Of a stretch of 64,000 nt of DNA, positions 8,823-16,561 are shown piece by piece; the stretch's first letter is position 1, and every line of letters begins with the position of its first letter. The stretch covers positions 2,046,001 to 2,110,000 of the forward strand of contig NZ_CP077062.1 in NCBI RefSeq assembly GCF_019039255.1, written 5' to 3'. Origin of the DNA: Nocardioides panacis. GTDB taxonomy: Bacteria > Actinomycetota > Actinomycetes > Propionibacteriales > Nocardioidaceae. The notes below the pieces were generated by a model, which saw only the letters and a program-made list of their open reading frames with translations, had not been told where the DNA came from and ran no database searches. The position numbers and the translations under genes were made by a program.

Positions 8823-10400
8823 GTGCTCGGACTCGAGATGGTCGTCCTGCTCGGGGTCGCCCTGGTCGCGTGCGGCGCGCTCGCGCGCCGCTACCCGATC
8901 GCGCCGGCCATCCTGCTGGTGCTGGTCGGGGTGCTGGTCGGGTTCGTGCCGCACCTGCGGCAGGCGCAGCTGCCGCCCGAGGTGGTGCTGCTCGTGTTCC
9001 TGCCGGCCCTGCTGTACTGGGAGAGCCTGACGACCTCGTTGCGGGAGATCCGCAACAACCTGCGGGTCGTGGTGCTGACCAGCACCGCGCTGGTGGTCGT
9101 CACCGCCGCCGCGGTCGCCGCCGCCGCGCACGGGCTCGGCCTCCAGTGGGGGCCGGCGTGGGTCCTCGGCGCCGCGCTGGCACCGACCGACGCGACCGCG
9201 GTCGGCGTCCTGGCCCGCGACCTGCCGCGCCGCACGGTGACCGTGCTCCGCGCGGAGAGCCTCGTCAACGACGGCACCGCCCTGGTCCTCTACGGGTTGG
9301 CCGTGGGCGTCACGGTCGGCGAGCAGCACCTCACCGGCTGGCACGTCACCTGGCTGCTGGTGCTGGCGTACGGCGGAGGGGTGCTCGCGGGTGCGCTGAC
9401 CGGGCTGCTCAGCTGGCAGCTGCGCAGCCGGATGGACGACCCCATGCTCGAGGGCATCGCGATGCTGGTGACGCCGTTCGCGGCGTTCCTGCTGGCGGTG
9501 GAGATTCACGGCTCCGGTGTGCTGGCCGTCGTGGCCTGCGGCCTGTTCATGAGCCAGGTGGCGCCCCGGGTCACCGGTGCGGTGACGCGGCAGATCGTCA
9601 TCCCGTTCTGGGCGTTGTCCACCACGGTCCTCAGCAGCGCGCTGTTCGTGCTGGTCGGGCTCTCCGCCCAGTCCGCCTTCCGTGGGCTGGACAGCACCTC
9701 CACACGGCGTGCGCTCGTCGACGTCGTCGCCGTCACTGCGGTCGTGATCGGGGTGCGGTGGGTGTGGCTCTACACCACGCCGTACCTCATCCGCCTCCTC
9801 GATCGCCGTCCGTCCCAGCGGTTGCGTCGTGTCCCGGCGCGGCAGCGCACGGTGAGCGCGGTGGCCGGGTTCCGCGGCGCCGTCTCGCTCGCCGCGGTCC
9901 TCGCCGTCCCGCACACGCTGGACTCCGGTGCCCCGTTCCCCGACCGGGACCTGATCGTGCTGATCACCTGCGGGGTGATCCTGCTGACGCTGCTCCAGGC
10001 GCTGCTGCTGCCGGCCGTCGTGCGGTTCGCCCGGCTGCCGGTCGACACCTCGGTCGCCGAGGAGCTGCAGTTCGCCGAGGAGTACACCCTCGACGCAGCG
10101 ATCGAGGCTCTCGACACCACGGCGCACGAGCTCGGCAGCGACCAGATGGTGGTCGAGCGGGTGCGGCACGAGCTGGAGAAGCAGCGCAAGCTGCTGGCGG
10201 CCGGCGGTGCGGAGGACGACCCGGTCGTCCAGCACCACGATCAGTACACGAGCCTCTCCCTCGCCCTCATCGGCCGGCGGCGCGAGGCGCTGCTCGAGCT
10301 GCGCGACGAGCAGCGCATCGACGACATCGTGCTGCGACAGGTGCAGGCTCGCCTCGACATCGAGGAGGTGCGCTTCCTGCGCGCGAACCCCCTCGAGTGA
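8823..10400 (+). CDS. Na+/H+ antiporter, CPA1 (NhaP-type) family
   Basis: Starts GTG at 8823 (an in-frame ATG follows five codons later). About twelve hydrophobic segments occupy residues 1-415, with CPA1 landmarks ALAPTDATAVGVLARDLP (the paired Asp/ Thr region) and AESLVNDGTALVLYG (the N-D motif), which form the ion-binding site. A charged cytosolic tail of about 110 residues, including EEYTLDAAIEALD, ends the 525-residue protein, as in other actinobacterial NhaP-like exchangers. It should export Na+ (or K+) in exchange for H+. Convergent with the QueA-like gene. Confidence 0.93.
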   Translation: MLGLEMVVLLGVALVACGALARRYPIAPAILLVLVGVLVGFVPHLRQAQLPPEVVLLVFLPALLYWESLTTSLREIRNNLRVVVLTSTALVVVTAAAVAAAAHGLGLQWGPAWVLGAALAPTDATAVGVLARDLPRRTVTVLRAESLVNDGTALVLYGLAVGVTVGEQHLTGWHVTWLLVLAYGGGVLAGALTGLLSWQLRSRMDDPMLEGIAMLVTPFAAFLLAVEIHGSGVLAVVACGLFMSQVAPRVTGAVTRQIVIPFWALSTTVLSSALFVLVGLSAQSAFRGLDSTSTRRALVDVVAVTAVVIGVRWVWLYTTPYLIRLLDRRPSQRLRRVPARQRTVSAVAGFRGAVSLAAVLAVPHTLDSGAPFPDRDLIVLITCGVILLTLLQALLLPAVVRFARLPVDTSVAEELQFAEEYTLDAAIEALDTTAHELGSDQMVVERVRHELEKQRKLLAAGGAEDDPVVQHHDQYTSLSLALIGRRREALLELRDEQRIDDIVLRQVQARLDIEEVRFLRANPLE

Positions 10401-10433
10401 GGCGGCCGGGGTCTGCGCCCTGAGACGGACCGG

Positions 10434-11438
10434 CTAGGGCAGGAACAGCATGGTGTCGCCGAACTCGTGCCAGAGGTACTGCCGCGGTCCGTGCGTCACC
10501 ACGTCGTAGGAGCGGTCGACGAGGCGGTCGCCGGCCACCGCGCGCAGCAGGTCGAGGTGGCTGGCCTCGGCCTCGTGCAACCCGGTGAGCAGGCCGTCGA
10601 CCGCACGCGCCGGACGTCCCGGCCCGAGGACCAGGGACGTCCAGCCGGCCGCCGGGTGCACGGCCCCCTCCCGGCTCGCGACGGTCTCCAGCGCGCGGAC
10701 CACGGTGGTGCCGACGGCGACGACGCGGCGCCGGGCCTCGCGGGTCCCGTTGACGAGCCGGGCCGTGGCCTCGGGGACGACGTACTGCTCCGGCTGCGGC
10801 GGCTCGTGCGACTCCTGGCTGGAGACGCCGGTGTGCAGCACGATCGGGGCGATCACGACACCGCGGGCCATCAGGGCCACCAGCACCCGCTCGGACAGCG
10901 GCCGCCCGGCGCTCGGCATCTCCGCGCTGCCGGGGACGGTCGCGTACACGTTCTGCCGGGACTCCAGCGGCCAGTCCCCGTCGACGTAGGGGTAGGTCAC
11001 CGGGCGGCCGTGCTCGGCGAGGTAGGCGCCCCGGTCGGTCGCCGGGCGCGGCGTGGCCCGCCAGAGACGGGCCTGCCCGGCGGGGTGCGATCCCCGCACG
11101 TGCAGGTCGACGCCCCCGGGCAGTCGCAGGACCGCACCGGGGGTCGTGCCGGCCGGGCCGTCGTTGCCCGGGCGCCGCACCTCGACGACCCAGTCGCCGT
11201 CGTCGAGCTGGGTGGAGACGTGCACCGGTCCGACCGCGGCCGGCAGGGTCGCGGAGGTGTTCACGACGAGCAGGTCGCCGGGGTGCAGGACGTCGGGCAG
11301 GTCGAGCACCCGCCGGTGCGCGAGCAGGTCCGGTGCGGCGACGAGCATGCGGACCTCGTCGCGGGCGAGGCCCCGGGCCTCCGGCGGGGTGGTGGCCTCC
11401 CCCGCGGCGGGGAGCCGGAACGCGGCGGCGGTGCTCAC
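10434..11438 (-). CDS. QueA-like S-adenosylmethionine:tRNA ribosyltransferase-isomerase homologue
   Basis: The 334-residue protein shows QueA features: LHPGDLLVVNTSATLPA near the N-terminus, TYPYVDGDWPLESRQNVYATVPGSAEMPSAGRPLSE in the centre with the Q-T/V-V-Y-A pattern, and TSLVLGPGRPARAVDGLLTGLHE near residue 270, like the F-I-x-P-G-x-x-F and LPKSTL region. In queuosine biosynthesis QueA adds the epoxycyclopentane to preQ1-tRNA. No tgt or other queuosine gene is nearby, and this actinobacterial subgroup is shorter and diverged, so the reaction is uncertain. The GTG start overlaps the SDR stop (GTGA), indicating translational coupling. Confidence 0.8.
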   Translation of the reverse strand: MSTAAAFRLPAAGEATTPPEARGLARDEVRMLVAAPDLLAHRRVLDLPDVLHPGDLLVVNTSATLPAAVGPVHVSTQLDDGDWVVEVRRPGNDGPAGTTPGAVLRLPGGVDLHVRGSHPAGQARLWRATPRPATDRGAYLAEHGRPVTYPYVDGDWPLESRQNVYATVPGSAEMPSAGRPLSERVLVALMARGVVIAPIVLHTGVSSQESHEPPQPEQYVVPEATARLVNGTREARRRVVAVGTTVVRALETVASREGAVHPAAGWTSLVLGPGRPARAVDGLLTGLHEAEASHLDLLRAVAGDRLVDRSYDVVTHGPRQYLWHEFGDTMLFLP

Positions 11439-12121
11439 GACGTCACCTCGACCGCGACGTCCGCGGCGCGGTAGCGGCCGCTCGGCAGGGTGCCCTCGAC
11501 CAGCGCGAGCAGGTGGGGAACCACCGTCGCCGGCTCGGGCCGGTCGGAGATGTCCTCGCCCGGGAAGGCGTCCTGGTGCATCGACGTGCGCATGTCTCCG
11601 GGGTCGACGGCGTAGACGCGCAGGTCGGGCTGCTCCGCGGCGAGGATCCGGGTCAGCTGGTCCAGGGCGGCCTTGCTCGCGCCGTACGCCCCCCAGCCCT
11701 CGTAGGGCTCTACCGCCGCGTCGCTGGTGATGTTGAGGACGGTGCCGCGCTGCGCGAGGAGCTGGGGAAGCAGCAGCCGGGTGAGGGCGTGCGGCGCGAC
11801 GACGTTGGTGAGCAGGGTGTCGGAGAGGACCTCAGGGGTCAGCTCGGCCAGGGACGGCATCGGGCTGGCGCCGAGGGTGCTGGCGTTGTTGACCAGCAGG
11901 TCCGCGCCGCCCAGCGCGCCCGCGGTGTCCGCGAGGGCCCGGCGGTGGGCCGGGTCCACGACGTCACCGGGTACGGCGCGCGCGGAGCTCGACCCGATGG
12001 CGGTGGTCAGGGCGTCGGCGTCGCGGGCGTCGACGACGAGGTCCCAGCCGCGGCGGTCGAGGGCGTGGGCGAGGGCGGCGCCGAGGCCGCGCGAGGCTCC
12101 GGTGATGACGGCTACAGGCAT
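11435..12121 (-). CDS. short-chain dehydrogenase/reductase (SDR)
   Basis: ATG 12121 is preferred over 12151 because AAGGAGCC sits six bases upstream. The 228-residue protein has the NAD(P) motif GASRGLG at residues 10-16, the NNAS motif LLVNNASTLG, the catalytic Ser in LNITSDAA and the YGASKAALD Tyr-Lys dyad. It reduces or oxidises an unidentified carbonyl substrate with NAD(P)H in the cytosol. It is the first gene of a two-gene unit with the QueA-like gene and lies just downstream of a MerR/SoxR-like dyad at 12159-12175. Confidence 0.9.
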   Translation of the reverse strand: MPVAVITGASRGLGAALAHALDRRGWDLVVDARDADALTTAIGSSSARAVPGDVVDPAHRRALADTAGALGGADLLVNNASTLGASPMPSLAELTPEVLSDTLLTNVVAPHALTRLLLPQLLAQRGTVLNITSDAAVEPYEGWGAYGASKAALDQLTRILAAEQPDLRVYAVDPGDMRTSMHQDAFPGEDISDRPEPATVVPHLLALVEGTLPSGRYRAADVAVEVTS

Positions 12122-12158
12122 GCTGGCTCCTTGGTGGATGTCTGTCGTCATCGTGCAA

Positions 12159-12175
12159 CTTCAAGTCTGCTTGAG
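12159..12175 (-). promoter_or_regulatory. MerR/SoxR-like operator upstream of the SDR gene
   Basis: The stretch CTTCAAGTCTGCTTGAG contains TCAAG and CTTGA arms around a four-base centre, close to SoxR boxes (CTCAAG..CTTGAG type) of actinobacteria. It lies 38-55 bases before the SDR start. A TTGATC just upstream on the minus strand could be the -35 with the dyad inside a long spacer, as MerR regulators require. No soxR-like gene is in the window; the site is inferred only from sequence. Confidence 0.45.
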
Positions 12176-12333
12176 ATCAAGGCGTCAGGCGGACACTTGC
12201 GGCGGCGCGGGACCAAGGACCCTGGCACCGGTCCACTCACCCGGCGAGGCTGGAGTGTGGCGGCGAGTGGCACTGCAGGCATCGCGGGACTGGGTGCCCA
12301 CCGCAGGTCGCCTGCAGGGGCCTGGAGGTGAGG

Positions 12334-13149
12334 ATGGTTGCGCCGTGGTTCGCCGGGTCGCTCCTCGGTCGGTCGCGTTCCCGGACACGGAGGCAGCGGC
12401 TGACGCCTCGCGGAAGGTCCGCGACGAGCGGCAGCCTGCTGCTGATCGGCCTGCTTGCGGTGTCCGGCTGCGGAGGGGCGGCGGAGCCCACGGCGGGGGT
12501 GCCGGCTTCGGCGGAGTGCCCGCACGCGGAAGCAGTGGTACGACGCGCGCTGGCGACATCGCACGTGCGGGTGGACGTGACCGGGGACGGGCGGCCGGAC
12601 AGGGTGGCCGCCGCGTCCGATCCCGGCGCGGCCAAGCCGTGCCGCGGTTTCGTCGGTGTTCGAGCGAGCGGAGGCGGCACGTACTTCGTGCACCTGATCC
12701 CGGCGGCGGTGCCGATCAAGGGCATCCGCGCCCGGATCGTCGGCGCCCCGCGCCTCGGTCAGCGACCCGGCGCGGAGATCGTCGTCGACACCGGCGCCGC
12801 GGTCGACGCCGTGCTCGCGCAGATGTTCACCTTCTCCCACGGCAGGCTCCGTGCCGTGCGCGTGCCGGACCAGCCGGACGGCTCGTTCATCGTCGAGGGC
12901 GGCGGGCTGATCTACCCGCGGGGAGCGGGCTGCACCTCGGCGGGGCGGCTGCTGCTCTCCCGGGCCGCACAGACGGCGGACCGCAAGCACTTCCGGGTGG
13001 TCCGCCGGACCTACGGGCTCGCCCCCGACGGGCTGCGCCTCACCGCGCTGGCGGCGAAGCAGGACACCGTTCCGCTGAGACGGCTCGGCGAGCGGTTCCC
13101 CGAGTTCGTAGGGCCTCACTGGACGGCCTGCGAGAGCACCCGGGCCTAG
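12334..13149 (+). CDS. lipoprotein of unknown function
   Basis: ATG 12334 follows GGAGG by five bases, better than GTG 12328. The 271-residue product has an unusually long Arg-rich start, a hydrophobic core and LLAVSGCGG, a lipobox with Cys near residue 46. The exported part is a mixed-charge domain with GDGRPDRVAAASD (possible FG-GAP-like calcium motif in VTGDGRPD) and cysteines at CPHAEAVV, AKPCRGF, GAGCTS and WTACES, perhaps disulfide-bonded. Function unknown. The gene is divergent from the SDR and convergent with the TPP enzyme gene. Confidence 0.75.
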   Translation: MVAPWFAGSLLGRSRSRTRRQRLTPRGRSATSGSLLLIGLLAVSGCGGAAEPTAGVPASAECPHAEAVVRRALATSHVRVDVTGDGRPDRVAAASDPGAAKPCRGFVGVRASGGGTYFVHLIPAAVPIKGIRARIVGAPRLGQRPGAEIVVDTGAAVDAVLAQMFTFSHGRLRAVRVPDQPDGSFIVEGGGLIYPRGAGCTSAGRLLLSRAAQTADRKHFRVVRRTYGLAPDGLRLTALAAKQDTVPLRRLGERFPEFVGPHWTACESTRA

Positions 13150-13152
13150 GAG

Positions 13153-13177
13153 CCGGCCGGCGCTGAACCTCGGCCGG
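13153..13177. terminator. hairpin between convergent genes
   Basis: CCGGCCG and CGGCCGG form a perfect seven-base stem around an 11-base loop, directly after the lipoprotein stop and before the convergent TPP-enzyme stop. No U-tract follows, as is common in high-GC actinobacteria; a bidirectional terminator is inferred. Confidence 0.5.
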
Positions 13178-13195
13178 GCGCGGACCCGTCGCGGC

Positions 13196-14989
13196 TCAGC
13201 CCTCGTCGTGGTGCGGCAGCAGCTCCTGCGCCTTGGTCCTGATCCCTTCCTTGATGACGCCCCACCGCGAGGCGTCGCCCTTGATCAGCGCCCGGGCGAG
13301 GTTCGTCATCTGCTCCAGGTCGGCCTGCGGCGGGATCGGCGGGACGTCGGCGTCGCAGTGCACGTCGATCAGGTACGGCCGGTCGGCTGTTAGAGCCGTC
13401 CTCCACGCCTGGGCGAGGTCCTCGGGGTCGGTGACCGTGAGGGCGCCGAGGCCGATGGAGGCCGCGAAGTCGGCGTACGACACCTCGGGCAGCGACTGGG
13501 ACTCCACGAACTCGGGGGTCCCGCCCATCGCCCTGAGCTCCCAGGTCACCTGGTTGAGGTCGCCGTTGTGCAGGACCACCACCACGAGGCGCGGGTCCTG
13601 CCACGTCCTCCAGTAGCGCGCCACGGTGAGCAGCTCGGTGAGACCGTTCATCTGCATCGCGCCGTCACCCTCGAAGGCGATGGCCGGCCGGTCCGGACAG
13701 GCGAACTTGGCGCCGATCGCGTAGGGCACGGCCGGTCCCATGCTGGCCAGGGTCCCGGACAGCGAGCCACGCATCCGGCCGCGCATCCTGACCTGCCGTG
13801 CGTACCAGTTCGCTGACGACCCGCTGTCGGCAGCGATGATCGAGTCCTCCGGCGCCTGGGCCGAGAACTCGCTGAAGATGCGCATCGGGTTGACGGGATC
13901 GGCGACCACGTGGGCCTCGGCGTCCATGACCTCCCACCACCGGGCCACGTTGTCCGCGATGTCCTCCTGCCAGCCACGGTCCTCCTTGCGCCGCAGCAGG
14001 GGGATGAGGGCCTGAAGGGTGCGCCGAGCGTCCCCGACGATGTTGAGCTCGTAGGGGTAGCGCATCCCGATGAGCGCACCGTCGACGTCGATCTGCACCG
14101 CTCGCGCCTGGCCCGGCTCGGGCAGGAACTGCGAGTACGGGAAGCTGGAGCCGATCGTGAGCAGCGTGTCGCAGTCCCGCATCATCTCGTAGCTCGGACG
14201 CGTACCGAGCAGACCGATCGCCCCGGTGACGAACGGGAGCTCGTCGGACAGAACGTCCTTGCCGAGCAGTGCCTTGGCCACGCCGGCGCCCAGCAGGTCG
14301 GCGATCCGGGCGATCTCGGCGGCGGCGCCACGTGCGCCCTGCCCGATCAGCAGGGCGACCCGCTCGCCTGCGTTGAGCAGGTCGGCCGCCGCGCGGACCG
14401 CGGCGTCGTCCGGGACGACTTCGGGGTGGGTCAGGCCCAGGCTGGACGGCACCATCTTGAAGTCGTGGGTGGGCGGTTGGTACTCGAGCTCCTGCACGTC
14501 GTTCGGCACGATGATCGCCGTGGGCGCACGGCGTGTCATCGCGATGCGGAAGGCACGGTCGAGCACGTTCGGGAGCTGCTCGGGGACCGTGACCATCTGC
14601 ACGTAGTCGCTCGCGACGTCCTTGAAGAGACTCAGCAGGTCGACCTCCTGCTGGTAGCTGCCGCCGAGCGCGCTGCGGTTGGTCTGACCGACGATCGCGA
14701 CGACCGGCACGTGGTCGAGCTTGGCGTCGTACAGGCCGTTCAGGAGGTGGATGGCACCGGGCCCGGACGTGGCCAGGCAGACACCGGGCCGGCCGGAGAA
14801 CTTCGCGTAGCCGACCGCCTCGAAGGCGGCCATCTCCTCGTGCCGTGCCTGGATGAAGCGCGGCTGGTCGCCCGACCGGGAGAACGCACCGAGGATCCCG
14901 TTGATCCCGTCGCCGGGGTAGCCGAAGACCTGCTCCACCCCCCACTCACGCAGACGGGTCAGCATCAGGTCGGCAACGGTGGTCGTCAT
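13196..14989 (-). CDS. thiamine-pyrophosphate enzyme, pyruvate oxidase/pyruvate:quinone dehydrogenase-like
   Basis: The 597-residue protein has the full acetolactate-synthase/PoxB architecture: N-terminal Pyr domain with VFGYPGDGINGI and the activating Glu in ARHEEMAAFEA (about residue 51), a central FAD/TPP domain with ALLIGQGARGA, and a C-terminal PP domain with EGDGAMQMNGL then LHNGDLNQVTWE, the G-D-G...N Mg-TPP motif. It resembles pyruvate oxidase/PoxB rather than acetolactate synthase, and it probably decarboxylates pyruvate or another 2-oxo acid. It lies 267 bases beyond the P450 operon in the same direction and may be co-transcribed. Confidence 0.85.
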   Translation of the reverse strand: MTTTVADLMLTRLREWGVEQVFGYPGDGINGILGAFSRSGDQPRFIQARHEEMAAFEAVGYAKFSGRPGVCLATSGPGAIHLLNGLYDAKLDHVPVVAIVGQTNRSALGGSYQQEVDLLSLFKDVASDYVQMVTVPEQLPNVLDRAFRIAMTRRAPTAIIVPNDVQELEYQPPTHDFKMVPSSLGLTHPEVVPDDAAVRAAADLLNAGERVALLIGQGARGAAAEIARIADLLGAGVAKALLGKDVLSDELPFVTGAIGLLGTRPSYEMMRDCDTLLTIGSSFPYSQFLPEPGQARAVQIDVDGALIGMRYPYELNIVGDARRTLQALIPLLRRKEDRGWQEDIADNVARWWEVMDAEAHVVADPVNPMRIFSEFSAQAPEDSIIAADSGSSANWYARQVRMRGRMRGSLSGTLASMGPAVPYAIGAKFACPDRPAIAFEGDGAMQMNGLTELLTVARYWRTWQDPRLVVVVLHNGDLNQVTWELRAMGGTPEFVESQSLPEVSYADFAASIGLGALTVTDPEDLAQAWRTALTADRPYLIDVHCDADVPPIPPQADLEQMTNLARALIKGDASRWGVIKEGIRTKAQELLPHHDEG

Positions 14990-15260
14990 GAAGTCCTCTC
15001 GGTCGTCGCTCGGAACGGGCCCGGGAGTCGACGGCCGACGTGCCGGTGCCCCCGCTCCCCCGCGGCTTCGTACCCATTGCGCCGGTCCTCATCGCCCCCG
15101 GACGGGAGGCCACGCTCGAGGAGGCACTCGGCGAGGGGTCAGGAGCAGCCTCGAGGTCGGTGTCGAGGACCTCGCCGAGCGAGGGGCGGGGGCGGGTCCT
15201 TGCGTCCGGATGGACTTCGCCGGCACGGATCCAGCGCTTCCGCGAGGCGGGCCGGGTCAT
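14946..15260 (-). CDS. possible small Arg/Pro-rich protein coupled to the P450 gene
   Basis: An ATG at 15260 overlaps the P450 stop as ATGA and opens a 104-residue frame that ends inside the following TPP gene. The first 45 codons (MTRPASRKRWIRAG, SLGEVLDTDLEAA) keep high third-position GC, but the rest is low-complexity Ser/Gly/Arg. No family is recognised. It could be a genuine coupled micro-protein or merely the 267-base spacer; the 44-base overlap with the TPP gene argues against it. Confidence 0.3.
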   Translation of the reverse strand: MTRPASRKRWIRAGEVHPDARTRPRPSLGEVLDTDLEAAPDPSPSASSSVASRPGAMRTGAMGTKPRGSGGTGTSAVDSRARSERRPRGLHDDHRCRPDADPSA

Positions 15261-16537
15261 CCCCGGGCGTGGACGTCCTCCTCCGCCGGAGTCCGCTGCC
15301 GGACCATCTCCGGCGCGGGCCGGGCGACCCGGCGAGCGGCAGGAGCGACTCCGTCCAGCCGCACCGGGAGGTGCAGCGGCCCGCGCAGGACCGGGGACGG
15401 CCGGTACGGCGGCGGGTCGGCGACCAGCCGCGGGTTCTCGACGCGTCGCGCGAACTCGGTGAGCGCGAGCTGCGTCTCCAGCCTGGCCAGCGGGGCGCCG
15501 AAGCAGAAGTGCGGACCGCCGCCGAAGCTGAGGTGCTCGGACTGCCGGTCGGGGTCGAAACGGTCGGGGTCGCGGAACGCGTCCGGGTCCCGGTCGCCGG
15601 CGGCGAGCACGAGGGTGACGACCGAGCCGCTCGGGATCGTCGTGCCGCCCAGCTCGATGTCGGCGAGGGCCCTGCGCCACGGGATCATCTGCACCGAGGG
15701 CTCGTAGCGCAGCAGCTCCTCGACCAGCCGGATGCTCAGCTCCGGGTCCTCGCGCAGCCGCTGCAGCACGTCGGGGTGACGCAGCAGCGTGAGCACGCCG
15801 TGGGCGATGAGGTTGACGGTGGTCTCGTGTCCGGCGATGAGCAGCAGCATGGCCTGCCCGAGCAGCTCGTCGTCGCCCAGCCGTCCCTCGGGACCGGCAT
15901 CGGTCGCCAGCGCGGAGAGCAGGTCCTCCCCCGGCTCCTTGCGGTGCGTCGCGACGAGGCCGGCGAGGTACCCACGGAAGTCGATGATGGCCTGGACCAC
16001 GGCGGGGTTCGTGTCCTTGAGCTCCCCGTTCGGGTCGGTGGCCCCCACCAGCACGTCCACCCACCGGCTGAAGCGGGGCTCGTCCTCCCGCGGCACCCCG
16101 AGCAGCTTGCAGATCACCGCGACCGGGAACGGGTAGGCGAAGTCGTCGACGACATCGACCTGTTCTCTCCCGGCGAAGTCGTCGACCAGCCGGCTGACCG
16201 TCTCCGCGAGCTCGTCGTACATGCCGTCCACCCGGGCCGGTGTGTGCGGCGGACCGAAGTGCCGCATCGTCAGCCTGCGCACCCGGTCGTGGTCCGGCGG
16301 GTCCAGCCGCAGCATGCTCGGTCTCTGGCCGGGCGCCGCCCGTTCCTCCTCGGAACGCAGGTCCGAGCTCAGCCGCGGGTCGTGCAGCAGCGCGGCGACG
16401 TGCCGGTAGGTGCTGACCACGTACGAGCCGTCCGGCTGCCGCGCGACCGGCGTCCTGCGGAGCTCGGCGTACAGCGGATAGGGATCGGCTCGGTGGGAGT
16501 GGTCGAGGATCTGCTCGAAGACGCCGGCCTCTGCCAT
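15257..16537 (-). CDS. cytochrome P450
   Basis: A soluble bacterial P450 of 426 residues. The I-helix oxygen-activation motif LLIAGHETTVN is near residue 240, the E-x-x-R is EELLRYEP, and the haem-binding loop is SFGGGPHFCFGAPLARLE near residue 350 with the proximal Cys. It hydroxylates or otherwise oxidises an unidentified substrate with electrons from a ferredoxin. The gene 24 bases upstream encodes a ferredoxin fused to its reductase, so both redox partners are supplied in the same operon. The C-terminus carries a short Pro/Arg/Glu-rich extension. Confidence 0.95.
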   Translation of the reverse strand: MAEAGVFEQILDHSHRADPYPLYAELRRTPVARQPDGSYVVSTYRHVAALLHDPRLSSDLRSEEERAAPGQRPSMLRLDPPDHDRVRRLTMRHFGPPHTPARVDGMYDELAETVSRLVDDFAGREQVDVVDDFAYPFPVAVICKLLGVPREDEPRFSRWVDVLVGATDPNGELKDTNPAVVQAIIDFRGYLAGLVATHRKEPGEDLLSALATDAGPEGRLGDDELLGQAMLLLIAGHETTVNLIAHGVLTLLRHPDVLQRLREDPELSIRLVEELLRYEPSVQMIPWRRALADIELGGTTIPSGSVVTLVLAAGDRDPDAFRDPDRFDPDRQSEHLSFGGGPHFCFGAPLARLETQLALTEFARRVENPRLVADPPPYRPSPVLRGPLHLPVRLDGVAPAARRVARPAPEMVRQRTPAEEDVHARG

Positions 16538-16561
16538 GACTGTTCACCCTCTCGAATCTGC

